From contig JAUJOM010000021.1 in assembly GCA_030447645.1 (NCBI GenBank), positions 1 to 56,303 of the forward strand: 56,303 bases of DNA, read 5' to 3'. The stretch is from Longimicrobiaceae bacterium (GTDB lineage Bacteria > Gemmatimonadota > Gemmatimonadetes > Longimicrobiales > Longimicrobiaceae). Positions within the stretch are counted from its first letter, which is position 1; the number at the start of each line of letters is the position of its first letter. Shown one piece after another: positions 10,127 through 18,723 of this stretch. Below the pieces are notes generated by a model, which worked only from the letters and a program-made list of their open reading frames with translations, ran no database searches and was not told the origin of the DNA. A program made the position numbers and the translations under genes.

Positions 10127-10664
10127 CCCGGAGCAGCTCCGAGATCCCAAAGAGCGCCCGCACCGGGTAGCCCGCTGTCTCGATCGCTTCGCGCCCGCCC
10201 TCCTCCCGGTCTACCAGCGCCAGCACACCCACCACCTCACCCCCCTCCGTCCGCACCGCTTCGCACGCTCGCAGCGCGCTGCCCCCGCTGGTGATCACGT
10301 CTTCCACCACGACCACCCGCTGCCCCGACAGGAACGAGCCCTCGATCCTGCGCCCGGTGCCATGTGCCTTGGGCTCCTTGCGCACAGAAAAGGCATGCAC
10401 CGGCTTGCCCGCTATCCAGGAGGCGTGGGCAACCGCGCAGGCGACCGGGTCCGCACCCATGGTGAGCCCACCGATTGCGTCCGGGTATGGCTCCGGGAGG
10501 GCCGAGAAACCAAGCCGCCCGACCAGGTACAGGCCCTCGGCGTGCGTGGTGGTGGTCCGGCAGTCCACGTAGTGGCTGCTGCGCGCGCCGGACGCGAGCA
10601 CAAAGTCGCCGAGACGCACCGAGCGCTCGACCAGCAGCCGGAGGAGCCGTTCTCGTTCTGTCAT
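10062..10664 (-). CDS. pyrE: Orotate phosphoribosyltransferase
   Basis: About 200 residues, intact. It joins orotate to PRPP to make OMP in pyrimidine synthesis. The PRPP-binding signature VVVVEDVITSGGSA is present, as are the N-terminal GDFVLASGARSSHYVDCR and the GLTMGADPVA loop, all standard for PyrE. The start at 10664 (MTERER) overlaps the stop of the upstream small gene by the ATGA arrangement. The last ~20 residues (after FGISELLRASERS) do not resemble the family and are read from the antisense of the TauE gene; the family domain ends before them. Confidence 0.96.
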   Translation of the reverse strand: MTERERLLRLLVERSVRLGDFVLASGARSSHYVDCRTTTTHAEGLYLVGRLGFSALPEPYPDAIGGLTMGADPVACAVAHASWIAGKPVHAFSVRKEPKAHGTGRRIEGSFLSGQRVVVVEDVITSGGSALRACEAVRTEGGEVVGVLALVDREEGGREAIETAGYPVRALFGISELLRASERSSTSVPPLTPETPQSLA

Positions 10665-10963
10665 TGTACGCCGATCCACTCTTCGATCGTTCTTGGTGGC
10701 GGGTAGGGATCCCCAAAGCTCCGGTGCAGCGCCTGGAGACTGGCCAGGATCTCCGGCTCTTCGCGCAGGTCGCGCGCTGCCGCGAACTCAAGGAATTCCA
10801 GGTAAAGGTTGGCTTCGCTCGCGGATGCGAACCGCCATGCATGACCGCCGCCGGCGGTGGCCGCCGCGTGCAAGCGCAGCCAGGCGGAATCGTACTCGTC
10901 CCGAGACTCCGCGGGGACCCACCGCCGGATGCTGACCAGCCGGCGCTCTTCCTGATTGGTCAT
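10661..10963 (-). CDS. Small conserved-looking hypothetical protein upstream of pyrE
   Basis: 100 residues starting MTNQEERRLVSIRRWVP. It contains a segment rich in Ala, Glu and aromatic residues (EANLYLEFLEFAAARDLREE) and looks like a small soluble alpha/beta protein; I do not recognise the family. The start at 10963 is preferred over longer frames because the longer versions read through the repeat element at 11063-11144. Its stop overlaps the pyrE start (ATGA), so the two are almost certainly co-translated. Confidence 0.75.
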   Translation of the reverse strand: MTNQEERRLVSIRRWVPAESRDEYDSAWLRLHAAATAGGGHAWRFASASEANLYLEFLEFAAARDLREEPEILASLQALHRSFGDPYPPPRTIEEWIGVQ

Positions 10964-11021
10964 GGGCCAAAGGTACGGCGCCGGGGGAAACGGACGCAAC
11001 GTCGCAGGGTACCAGCCGCAC

Positions 11022-13520
11022 ATGAAAAAGATCACGAAAGCGGCGGGGGGCCCTCGCCCGCGGGCCCTCACCCTGTCTCGCAAGCTCGGCTGTCCCTCTC
11101 CCACAGGTGGGAGAGGGGTGGCGCGTAGCGCCGGGGTGAGGGCCACCTCGTTCCTCGCTCTAGCTCTTTTCCTGCTGCTCACGCCCATGTGGGCTGGGGC
11201 TCAGACGTCGCCCGCCAGCATCTTCGGCCGCGTCACGGCTGCCGCTGGCGCTCCGCTTCCGGGCACCACGGTTCGGGTCCTTCGCCCGAATGGCACTCTC
11301 GCACGCCCCGCTGCCAGCACTGGCGCCGAAGGCGCCTTCCGCATCACCGGAGTTCCCGCCGGGCGGTACCGTGTGCGCGCGGAGCGGCTCGGGTACACCC
11401 CCAGCGAGCAGGAGGTGTCGCTCGCAGCAGGAGAAGAGCGCCGCCTCGACGTCCAGCTCGCTGCTCAGGCAGTGGCGGTGGAAGAAATCGAGGTGCGGGG
11501 GAGGCTGGATACCAGCCGCGAGCGGGCACGCTTCGAGACAGAGGCCGGCGTCACTACCCGCGTCATCAGCGGCCAGGATCTCAAGATCCTACCCGGTCTC
11601 GCCGAGGCCGACGTGCTGCGGGCGGTGGAGGTGCTCCCCGGCGTCGTTTCCACCTCGGACTTCAGCAGCTCGTTCAACGTGCGGGGTGGCTCCGCGGACC
11701 AGAACCTGATCCTGCTCGACGGCTTTCCGATCTTCAACCCCTTCCACCTGGGTGGACTTTTTTCCGTCTTCAACTCGGACGTAATCGCCCGAGCCGAGCT
11801 ACTGGCGGGCGGCTTCGGGGCCGAATACGGTGGGCGCGTGTCTTCCGTGCTGTCGGTGGAAACCAATCCCGGAGCCTCGGAGGACGGTCGTATCCATGGT
11901 GCAGCCGGCGTTTCGCTGATCGCTTCGCGCCTCACCCTCAACTCAAACCTGCCAGGGCCGCTGGGCAGGGTGCTGGGGGGGGAGGGAGGTAGCTGGTTCG
12001 TTTCGGGGCGCCGCTCGTACTTCGACCAGGTGCTCAAGCCCATCGCGGACTTCCCGTATCACCTGACCGACGTGCAGGGAGGATTGACGCTCGGAACGCG
12101 GGGCGGGGGATGGCTCCGCTTCACCGGGTATACGGGGCGGGACGTGCTCGACCTGTCGGACTTCACTCTGCCTGGCGACGAGGACCAGGACATTCTCCGC
12201 ATCCGGTGGAACTGGGGGAATCGTGTGCTGGGCGTGCGCTGGGAGCAGCCGTTCGCTGGATGGACCGCCGACACGCGCCTGGGTTTCAGCGAGTTTGACG
12301 AAGCGCTCGGCTTTGTGGACTTCGGGGACACCCGCTTTGGGAGTGAGATCGAGCAGTGGACGCTGGGAAGCGGCGTCAGGCGCGACCTTGGAGCCCGGCT
12401 GGGATTGAAGCTCGGAGGCGAGGCGAACCGGCTCCGCTACCGCAATTTCGCGGAAGCGGGCGGCACCAGCTTCTTCGACTCCCGGGATGCCGGCACGCTG
12501 GGCGCTGCCTACGGTCAGCTTCAGTGGCGCCCCACGGGGAGCTGGATCATCGAGCCTGGCCTGCGGCTGGACGGCTGGTTCGCGGGGGACACCACCCATG
12601 CGCTGCTCAGCCCGCGCTTCGCCGTCAAGCGCTTCCTGGGGCGCGAGCGGGATGCGGCCGTCAAGCTCGCGCTGGGCCGCTACGTCCAGTTCCTGCATTC
12701 GGTTCGGGATGAGGACCTGCCGGTTTCCAACGACCGCTGGGTAGCCTCCGATAGGTACATTCCCCCGGTGATATCTGACCAGGTGCAGGTGGGGATCGAG
12801 AAGTTCTGGGGGGAGCGGTGGTACGCCTCGCTGGAGGCGTACGGTCGCGGCTTCCGCGGTGTCACCGACCTGAACTTCGCCGACGATCCCAACACGGACG
12901 CCGATGACTTCCTCGCCGGCACCGGGCTGTCCTACGGAGCGGACCTGCTGGTTCGCCGCTCGCAGGGGAAGCTGACCGGCTGGACCACCATCTCGCTGCT
13001 GCGGGCGCGGCGCACCTTTCCGGACCCGCTCGTGCTGGGGTTCGAGGGTGAAGATTCGGTCTACAGCTTCGCCCCGATCTTCGACCGCACTCTGGATCTG
13101 GACGTGGTGCTGCGCTACCAGCTGCCCTGGAAGCTGGAAAGCGGCTTCCGCTGGAACTTCGGCTCGGGCATCCCTTACACGCGCCCGATCGGGCAGTATC
13201 AGGGATGGCAGTACGACATCGCCGCGGGTGGGCGTTTCAAGCGCAGCGATCGCGGCCTCGGCGAAAACATCCCCCTATACGTGGTTCTGGGCCAGCGAAA
13301 TGGGGAACGCTATCCCGCCTACCACCGGCTGGATGCGACGCTCCGCCGCCCCTTTGAGCCCCGCTGGGGTACGATTACACCGTACCTGCAGGTGCTCAAC
13401 GTGTACAACCAGCGGAACGTGCTGTTTTACTTCTACAACTACAATAAGACCCCGCCCACGCGCTCCGGGATCAGCATGTTCCCGGTTCTTCCGACGGTCG
13501 GGCTTGAGGTGACGTTCTGA
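11022..13520 (+). CDS. TonB-dependent receptor with N-terminal carboxypeptidase-regulatory-like domain
   Basis: About 832 residues from the ATG at 11022, unbroken. Order: a hydrophobic signal segment (TSFLALALFLLLTPMWAGAQ), a carboxypeptidase-regulatory-like beta domain (SIFGRVTAAAGAPLPGTTVRV), a plug (ISGQDLKILPGLAEADVLRA; SSFNVRGGSADQNLILLDGF), then a beta-barrel ending in the expected aromatic residue (LEVTF). This is an outer-membrane receptor for an unknown ligand. The start is uncertain: the ATG (MKKITKAAGG) places a long translated palindromic repeat before the signal peptide. A GTG at 11136 would give a normal-length signal peptide but lies inside that repeat. A short convergent gap separates it from galT. 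Confidence 0.9.
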   Translation: MKKITKAAGGPRPRALTLSRKLGCPSPTGGRGVARSAGVRATSFLALALFLLLTPMWAGAQTSPASIFGRVTAAAGAPLPGTTVRVLRPNGTLARPAASTGAEGAFRITGVPAGRYRVRAERLGYTPSEQEVSLAAGEERRLDVQLAAQAVAVEEIEVRGRLDTSRERARFETEAGVTTRVISGQDLKILPGLAEADVLRAVEVLPGVVSTSDFSSSFNVRGGSADQNLILLDGFPIFNPFHLGGLFSVFNSDVIARAELLAGGFGAEYGGRVSSVLSVETNPGASEDGRIHGAAGVSLIASRLTLNSNLPGPLGRVLGGEGGSWFVSGRRSYFDQVLKPIADFPYHLTDVQGGLTLGTRGGGWLRFTGYTGRDVLDLSDFTLPGDEDQDILRIRWNWGNRVLGVRWEQPFAGWTADTRLGFSEFDEALGFVDFGDTRFGSEIEQWTLGSGVRRDLGARLGLKLGGEANRLRYRNFAEAGGTSFFDSRDAGTLGAAYGQLQWRPTGSWIIEPGLRLDGWFAGDTTHALLSPRFAVKRFLGRERDAAVKLALGRYVQFLHSVRDEDLPVSNDRWVASDRYIPPVISDQVQVGIEKFWGERWYASLEAYGRGFRGVTDLNFADDPNTDADDFLAGTGLSYGADLLVRRSQGKLTGWTTISLLRARRTFPDPLVLGFEGEDSVYSFAPIFDRTLDLDVVLRYQLPWKLESGFRWNFGSGIPYTRPIGQYQGWQYDIAAGGRFKRSDRGLGENIPLYVVLGQRNGERYPAYHRLDATLRRPFEPRWGTITPYLQVLNVYNQRNVLFYFYNYNKTPPTRSGISMFPVLPTVGLEVTF
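11063..11144. repeat. REP-like nested palindromic repeat, copy 1
   Basis: An inner perfect hairpin (CCCTCTCCCAC, loop AG, GTGGGAGAGGG; 11094-11117) sits between outer arms GGCCCTCACCC and GGGTGAGGGCC. Bases 11063-11102 match 31913-31952 in the opposite orientation at 38 of 40 positions, and the outer GCCGGGGTGAGGGC also recurs. This is an interspersed extragenic-type palindrome. Here it lies inside the 5' end of the open frame of the TonB-dependent receptor. Confidence 0.85.
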
Positions 13521-13538
13521 GACGGATCACTCCCGATA

Positions 13539-14591
13539 CTACCCGGAGCGGCTTTCCGGGAGCTGGCGCAGCCGCTCCGCACTGGTTTCCGGGGTGATGT
13601 CGCGTTGCGGCTCACCAAGCATCTCGTAGCCCACCATGAACTTTTTCACCGTCGCGGAGCGCAGCAGCGGTGGAAGGAAGTGCATGTGAAGGTGCCACTC
13701 GGGGTGTGCTTGGCCATCGGTGGGGGCCTGGTGCAGCCCGGCTGAATAGGGAAAGGACACGTCGAACAGGTTGTCGTAGCGGACGGTCAGGCGCTTGAGC
13801 AGATCCGCCAGGCCTTCCCGTTCCGGCTCTTCCAGGGCAAGCAGGTGAGGGGCAGCCCGTCGGCTGATGACCAGCGTTTCAAAGGGCCACACCGCCCAGA
13901 ACGGTACCAGCGCCACCCAGCCCTCGTTGGCACAGACAATCCGCTCCTCCCGATCCAGCTCCAGCCGCAGGTAATCCTGGAGGAGCGTACGGCCGTGCTG
14001 GGCGAAATGCACACGCTGCCGCTCGCCCTCCTGAGCGGGTATCACGGGAACCGAGTGCTGCGCCCAGATCTGTCCGTGAGGATGGGGATTGCTGGACCCC
14101 ATGACCTCCCCCTTGTTTTCGAAGATCTGCACGTGATTGATCTCCGGCCGGCCACCCAGCTCCGCAAACTGCTCCGTCCACAGGTCTACGACACGCCGAA
14201 GAGCGGGGATCTCCATCTCCGGAAGCGACAGGTCATGGCGTGGAGAAAAGCAGATCACGCGGCAGATGCCTGGTTCACTGCGGGCGACGAGCAGGTCCGC
14301 CACGTCGAGCTGCACTCGTGGAGGCTCCGGAAGCAATGCGGCAAAGTCGTTGTCGAAGACAAAAGTGCCGGTGTACGGCGGGTTGCGCTCGCCACCCGCG
14401 CGTGGATTGCCCGGGCAAAGATAGCACGCGGGATCATACGCGGTGCGAGTTTCGGCGGGGCGCCGCTCAACCTGTCCCTGCCAGGGGCGCTTCGCCCGGT
14501 GAGGAGAAACGAGTACCCATTCGCCGCTCAGCGGATTCCATCTGCGGTGGGGGTGCTCGGAGAGTGCATTCGCTACCGGTCCGGTTTCCAT
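13539..14591 (-). CDS. galT: Galactose-1-phosphate uridylyltransferase
   Basis: About 350 residues, intact, the usual length. It exchanges UDP between UDP-glucose and galactose-1-phosphate in the Leloir pathway. The active-site segment [12 protein letters not shown] contains the nucleophilic His. [21 protein letters not shown] near the N-terminus and [19 protein letters not shown] near the C-terminus are family signatures. I chose the ATG at 14591 ([15 protein letters not shown]) because the further-upstream part of the frame is antisense or alternate-frame to a separate small gene. No other Leloir gene is visible nearby, although the epimerase-like gene at 15.0 kb could be related. Confidence 0.95.
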   Translation of the reverse strand: METGPVANALSEHPHRRWNPLSGEWVLVSPHRAKRPWQGQVERRPAETRTAYDPACYLCPGNPRAGGERNPPYTGTFVFDNDFAALLPEPPRVQLDVADLLVARSEPGICRVICFSPRHDLSLPEMEIPALRRVVDLWTEQFAELGGRPEINHVQIFENKGEVMGSSNPHPHGQIWAQHSVPVIPAQEGERQRVHFAQHGRTLLQDYLRLELDREERIVCANEGWVALVPFWAVWPFETLVISRRAAPHLLALEEPEREGLADLLKRLTVRYDNLFDVSFPYSAGLHQAPTDGQAHPEWHLHMHFLPPLLRSATVKKFMVGYEMLGEPQRDITPETSAERLRQLPESRSG

Positions 14592-14604
14592 ATCGGTTTC
14601 GCTA

Positions 14605-14763
14605 TTACCCAAGTGAGTGCAGCCGAGCAGCAGAGACCCGTACGCCGGCGCCGTCCGCGACCAGGAGGATGATGTTACGGGAGACGGGTTTGTTCGCGGG
14701 GGGCACGCATCCGGCGGCCGCGAGCAGGGCGAGAACAGCAAAGGACAGGGTGTTGACTCTCAT
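14605..14763 (-). pseudogene. 5' remnant of an alkaline phosphatase lipoprotein
   Basis: A 52-residue open frame: [19 protein letters not shown], a clear lipoprotein signal with a lipobox Cys, followed by [19 protein letters not shown] and a stop. The second part matches the start of the mature alkaline phosphatase domain (pattern NVILxIGDGMG...TAARI), where the Asp is the first metal ligand. The normal protein has over 400 residues, so this is a truncated 5' end that runs straight into galT. It could be a deletion scar. Translation of the short lipoprotein cannot be excluded. Confidence 0.65.
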
Positions 14764-14943
14764 CCGGACTCTCCAGGGACGGATCGGATCTCCTCCCGGT
14801 GCTCCACCAGGCTCGAGGAAGCCGCGAATTTACCTGATTCCAGGGCCGCCCGCCAAAGGTGCGGCCGGCCACCGAACGCAGGGACAGGTTTCGCCCGGCT
14901 CTCCGATGCCGTATTCTCCAGCTTCCTCTCACCGGAGCCCTCC

Positions 14944-15039
14944 ATGATCCGTGTCGTTGGTCTGCCCTGCCTGCTCGCGTCCGCCTGCGCCGCACGGTCC
15001 GGACTCGCTGCCGTCCCGCCGGGGGTGGAGACCTTGTGA
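14944..15039 (+). CDS. Possible 31-residue leader peptide overlapping the epimerase start
   Basis: ATG at 14944 gives MIRVVGLPCLLASACAARSG and ends PPGVETL, with the stop TGA sharing one base with the epimerase ATG at 15039. It has a short hydrophobic stretch and a lipobox-like LASAC. It may be a decayed signal sequence or a translationally coupled leader. I recognise no family. Low confidence. Confidence 0.25.
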   Translation: MIRVVGLPCLLASACAARSGLAAVPPGVETL

Positions 15040-16013
15040 TGCGCATCGTGGTGATCGGGGCCACGGGGCACATCGGGAGCTACCTCGTCCCGCGCCTGCT
15101 GGCGGGGGGGCACGAGGTGGTGGCGGTGAGCCGCGGAGTTCGTGAGCCGTACCGGGACGCTCCCGATTGGGAGCGGGTGGAGCGGGTGGCACTGGACCGG
15201 CAGGCGGAGGAGGCAGGGGGGACGTTCGGGCGTACCATTGCCGGGCTGAAGCCGGACGTGGTGGTGGACCTGATCTGCTTCCACCGGGAGAGCGCGGAGC
15301 AGCTGACCGAGGCGCTGCGGGGGCGCGTCCAGCACCTGCTGCACTGCGGCACCCTGTGGGTGCATGGCCCGTCGGAAGTGGTACCGACCGAGGAGACGGC
15401 GCCGCGCCGTCCCTTCGGGGCGTACGGAATCGCCAAGGCGGAGATCGAGACGTACCTGCTGCGGGAGGCGCGCACGCGCGGCGTGCCGGCGACGGTGCTC
15501 CACCCCGGCCACATCGTCGGCCAGGGGTGGATGCCGATCGGGCCCACAGGGAACCTGAACCGGATAATATTCGAGCGACTGGCCAGCGGCGAGCCCGTCG
15601 CGCTCCCGGACCGCGGGCTGGCAACCCTGCACCACGTCCACGCCGACGACGTGGCACAGGCCTTCGAGCGGGCGATGGGGGCGCGGAGCCACGCGGTGGG
15701 GGAAGCATTCCACGTCGTCTCCCCGGCGGCCATCACCCTGCTCGGCTACGCGCGGGAGGTGGCGCGCTGGTTTGGGCGGGAAGCCGAGGTGGAGTTCCTC
15801 CCCTGGGCGGAGTGGCGGGAGACGGTTTCGGCGGAGGACGCCCGACTCACGGAAGATCACCTGGCACACTCCCCCTGCGCGAGCATCGCAAAGGCGCGCG
15901 GGTTGCTCGGCTACCAGCCGCGCTACTCCTCGTTCGAGGCGGTGCGAGAATCGCTCGGTGCGTTGATCCGGAGCGGCCAGATCACCGGGCCCGCGCTGGA
16001 CCCGGCCGGCTGA
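15039..16013 (+). CDS. NAD-dependent epimerase/dehydratase family protein (extended SDR)
   Basis: 324 residues. The Rossmann motif GATGHIGSYLVPRLLAGGHE is at the N-terminus and the catalytic Tyr-Lys pair is in AYGIAKAEIE, both standard for extended short-chain dehydrogenases acting on nucleotide sugars or similar substrates. HHVHADDVAQAF and a C-terminal substrate domain follow. The ATG at 15039 is chosen because it starts exactly at the Rossmann strand and is preceded by GGTGGAG; the same frame continues upstream without homology. The substrate is unknown. It is convergent with the EEP gene (7-base gap). Confidence 0.92.
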   Translation: MRIVVIGATGHIGSYLVPRLLAGGHEVVAVSRGVREPYRDAPDWERVERVALDRQAEEAGGTFGRTIAGLKPDVVVDLICFHRESAEQLTEALRGRVQHLLHCGTLWVHGPSEVVPTEETAPRRPFGAYGIAKAEIETYLLREARTRGVPATVLHPGHIVGQGWMPIGPTGNLNRIIFERLASGEPVALPDRGLATLHHVHADDVAQAFERAMGARSHAVGEAFHVVSPAAITLLGYAREVARWFGREAEVEFLPWAEWRETVSAEDARLTEDHLAHSPCASIAKARGLLGYQPRYSSFEAVRESLGALIRSGQITGPALDPAG

Positions 16014-16020
16014 AACGCGC

Positions 16021-16830
16021 TCAGCGCACCCGCACCGGCCGGTGGTCGGAGGCCCGGGTCTCCAACACCGCGGCCGAGTGGCGCCAGCGTCGGCGCAGAA
16101 AAAGGTAGTCGATCCGCTTGATGGGCGCGTCCCCTACGGTGAGCCCCTCGCCGGTCCCGCAGCTTCTCCAGGCGTCCCGCCACTCCATCTGCGGTCACAC
16201 TCGCAATGACCGCGCTCCCTGGCTCAGCGTTGAAGTCGCCACCCACCACGACGCGCGGATTGGCCGCTCTCGCAGCCGGTCCACCACCGCCCGACCTGCG
16301 CGACCTCCCTGGCGGCGGTAGTGATCCTCGCGCGAGGGGTCCAGGTGCGTGTTCAACACATCCGGCGCCGCCCGGGGCGGCGACACGGGCGTGCTGGACC
16401 CCCGCGGCTCGTACGAACCGCCTGCGCGTTGCAGTGGCGGCTGGACCGAGAGGCGGATCGGGGTGTCGGAGGAGATCGGCCAGCGGGAAAGAATGGCGAT
16501 CCCCGTACTCCCCGCCTGATAGTCGAGCGTCCTACCGAATGCGCCGGGGAATCCGGTGAGGCGGGACAACACGGTCGTCTGGTCCACACCCCCGGACCGC
16601 TCCGTCCCCCTATCCACCTCCTGCAGCAGCACCACGTCCGCGCGGCTCCGGCGTATCTCCGCGGCGACGCGGGGAGGATTGTCGACGCCCGCGGCGTCCT
16701 TGCCCGCGTGGATGTTGTAGACCAGCACCCGAATCGGGGGCGTTGCTCCGTCCGGAGGCAGCGACGCGCACTCGAGCACGCTCGCCGCCAGCGCCCACAG
16801 CAGCACTGCCGGGCGGATGCCGACCCTCAC
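16021..16830 (-). CDS. Endonuclease/exonuclease/phosphatase (EEP) family protein, exported, frame-disrupted
   Basis: About 268 residues. The N-terminal signal (MRVGIRPAVLLWALAASVLEC) has a possible lipobox. EEP motifs in order: VLVYNIHAGKDA, DVVLLQEVDRGTERSG, LNTHLDPS, then in a second frame VGGDFNAEPGS and in a third KRIDYLFLRRRW...SDHRPVRVR, which hold the metal-binding Asn, Glu, Asp and His of the family. Shifts occur near 16240 and 16150. The substrate could be nucleic acid, a phospholipid or an inositol phosphate. The start overlaps the stop of the upstream amidase gene by four bases. Confidence 0.82.
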
Positions 16831-17521
16831 CTTTGCCCCGGAGTAGCGGCCCCCGGGGCACCATCGGCCCTCAGCTTCAGATCGGCCACCCCGGCGCGGA
16901 CCGCTCCCATAAAACGGTCGCCGAGGGTCGATCTTGGTGGTGCGATAGCCCCGCTCCCGTTCGAGCTACAGCGGACTCCGTTCCAGCACGCGATATTCGA
17001 GATATGGCCGATCAGTTGCTGGATGGTGGAATACTTTTTCGCCAGGTAGCGGACCAGCCGCACATTCGCCTTGATCTGCGCGTCGGTGAGGTTGTCCACC
17101 CCTCCCGCGCCCCCGACGTTCTCCACCCCGATGGCGCTGTAGTTGAGCCCGATGACGTGCCGGGCCATGTGCGTCTCCGGCATGAGCCGGTAGATGGTGC
17201 CGTCGCGGTCCACCAGGAACTGGATGGAGACGTTGACGTGGCCGGCGCTGTCCAGATCCGGTCTGCCCGCCAGCGTCTCGCGATCAAACGCCCGGAACGA
17301 CGCCTCCAGATCGTCGATCGCCGTCCAGTGGAGCACGATGATGCGCGGCACGATGCGGATGTCCGCAGGCGAGCCCGTAATGCGACTGGATGTAGGCGCG
17401 TGTCATCTCCACGCGCTCTGGAGAAAAGATCGATCGGTCCACGATGCGCGGACCGCGCAGCCGGTGAGCAGGGTGGAAATGATCGCAGGAGCGGGACGTG
17501 AAGTTGCAGGCTCTGGAGCAT
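16827..17521 (-). CDS. N-acetylmuramoyl-L-alanine amidase (Amidase_2/PGRP), frame-disrupted
   Basis: About 230 residues after stitching. The core frame reads RIIVLHWTAIDDLEASFRAF (first zinc His), IYRLMPETHMARHVIGLNYSAIGVENVGG (Tyr and Glu region) and TIQQLIGH (second zinc His). The C-terminal stretch GDRFMGAVRAGVADLK fits the end of these amidases. It would cleave the bond between MurNAc and L-Ala of peptidoglycan. The N-terminus is spread over other frames (LLTGC as a possible lipobox, IVDRSIFSPERVEMTRAYIQ), so the exact start is uncertain. Shifts are needed near 17450, 17370 and about 16950. It is coupled to the downstream EEP gene by a four-base overlap. Confidence 0.8.
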
Positions 17522-17894
17522 GGAACGTCAACACGTCGGTGAAGGTGTTTCTCGCTGGAAGACGGGCGCGAACGAAGAAAGTGCACGGTTGGCGGCCTGA
17601 GCGCAACGCGACTTGCGCACGTGCAATCCTCCGCCCGCCTGGATGTGCGTAGTGTTCAGATCTGAATTCAGCGCGGTGCGTAGTGTTCGGGTGTTCACGG
17701 GAGGTTAGAATACCTTATTGTTAATCTGATGGTCTCACAACAAGTCTGGAGCGGCGCGTCATCAATGCGAAAATCTGGTGAGCACTTACGCTACCCGGAT
17801 CCGCGTTCCGTGTTTGGAATTGAGCGCGCGTGGCGCGGACCCTCTCCGGAGGAAAATATACCGCGCACGGTCTTGCTCCTGTTCGCCTTCAACG
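17522..17894. other. Gene-poor, lower-GC spacer with short direct repeat
   Basis: No convincing gene. It contains two copies of GTGCGTAGTGTTC (17645-17657 and 17676-17688, period 31). Two small palindromes lie between them, CAGATCTG and CTGAATTCAG, overlapping by two bases. Around 17705-17740 it is clearly richer in A and T than the neighbouring genes. This is the left border of a region carrying remnants of mobile DNA. Confidence 0.5.
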
Positions 17895-18103
17895 CGAGGT
17901 CCTCTGCGAGCGCTCGATGGCGCGACTCGTGCGGTGCTGGCCCTACAACGTCGAGGCGAAGGCGATGACACTGAAGGCGGTGCGACTCGCCGAGCTGATG
18001 TGATCCCACCCGACAGTGGAGGAGATCTGTGCTACGCTCGGCGTCTCGCGTGCCACGCTCTACCGCTACGTGGATCAAAGGGGAGAGGTGCGCCGGGGCT
18101 GAG
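17895..18103 (+). pseudogene. 3' relic of a serine recombinase (resolvase/invertase HTH)
   Basis: From 17968 one frame reads MTLKAVRLAELM, stop, SHPTVEEICATLGVSRATLY, RYVDQRGEVRRG, stop. The second part is the classic C-terminal helix-turn-helix of Tn3-type resolvases and DNA invertases (pattern xxEIAxxLGVSRxTLYR). An in-frame TGA at 18001-18003 interrupts it. Just upstream, in another frame, RALDGATRAVLALQRRGEG resembles the preceding linker. The catalytic domain is absent, so this is a non-functional tail of a mobile-element recombinase. Confidence 0.65.
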
Positions 18104-18621
18104 GGGTACAGTGATTTGGCGTCCCCGGGCACGCAGCACGCGCTCCACCGCTTCCGCAAACCGGCGTGCTTGACCTGGTGCGAATTCGCGCATCACCTTG
18201 CTTCCATTCACCTCCACTCGTCGAAGACCCGGTTTCCTCCGTGGTCCTCCAGGACGAGGGTGCCGTCCCCCACCCGTGCAGCGCGCAGCTTTGCAATCGG
18301 GTACGCCATCCCACGGTCGAGCATCTCGGCAATTCCTGCTCCAAGCATTGCGCGGATATGGGCCGTTCCACCATCGCTGCCCAGTGAGGCGCGTACATGC
18401 GCGAGCCCGGCGTCGGTAAGCTGGAGTACGACGTGCTGGTCACGAAGTAGAAGTGTGCTGTGCCTGCTCGTCACCGCGGCCGCCCTGGATGTGCTGGCCG
18501 ACTGGCGCTGGACAAAGGCAATGCTCGTGTCGGAAGGGAGGAACGGGCGCCCTTCTGCGCCTGAACGGAACGTGGCCGCTGCCAGCAGCGCGCCGAAGAG
18601 AACGAGGCTTTTGCTCTGCAT
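18075..18621 (-). CDS. Hypothetical exported protein, divergent from the GntR operon, frame-disrupted
   Basis: Starts MQSKSLVLFGALLAAATFRS at 18621, a signal peptide. The mature part contains RDQHVVLQLTDAGLAHVRAS and a region rich in Ala/Gly/Met (GGTAHIRAMLGAGIAEML). After a shift near 18215 the frame continues EVNGSKVMREFAPGQARRFAEAVERVLRARG, giving about 170-180 residues. I do not recognise the family. The 3' end overlaps the recombinase relic on the other strand. It faces away from the GntR gene across about 100 bases that hold an inverted repeat. Confidence 0.6.
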
Positions 18622-18681
18622 GGTTTTACCCTCGGTTCGGGGATGTTTCCTGGTGGCGCCACTAGCGGTTTTGCTTGGCCC

Positions 18682-18705
18682 ATTGTACTGTTACATTAAT
18701 ACAAT
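18682..18705. promoter_or_regulatory. Inverted repeat ATTGTA-N12-TACAAT, likely GntR operator/promoter
   Basis: Perfect inverted half-sites ATTGTA (18682-18687) and TACAAT (18700-18705) lie 18 bases before the GntR start and about 60 bases before the divergent gene. TACAAT also fits a -10 element on the plus strand and, as the complement of ATTGTA, on the minus strand. GntR proteins usually bind inverted repeats in their own promoter, so autoregulation of both directions is a reasonable inference. Confidence 0.5.
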
Positions 18706-18723
18706 ACGCTCCCAGGTGCCACA

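Noticed and set aside
14760..15869. Minus-strand frame of about 370 codons opposite the epimerase
   Set aside because: Shadow of the epimerase gene with Rossmann and YxxxK motifs on the plus strand.
17657..17672. Adjacent BglII- and EcoRI-like sites suggesting a cloning linker
   Set aside because: They lie within natural palindromes and a direct repeat, with no vector-like sequence around, so coincidence is more likely.
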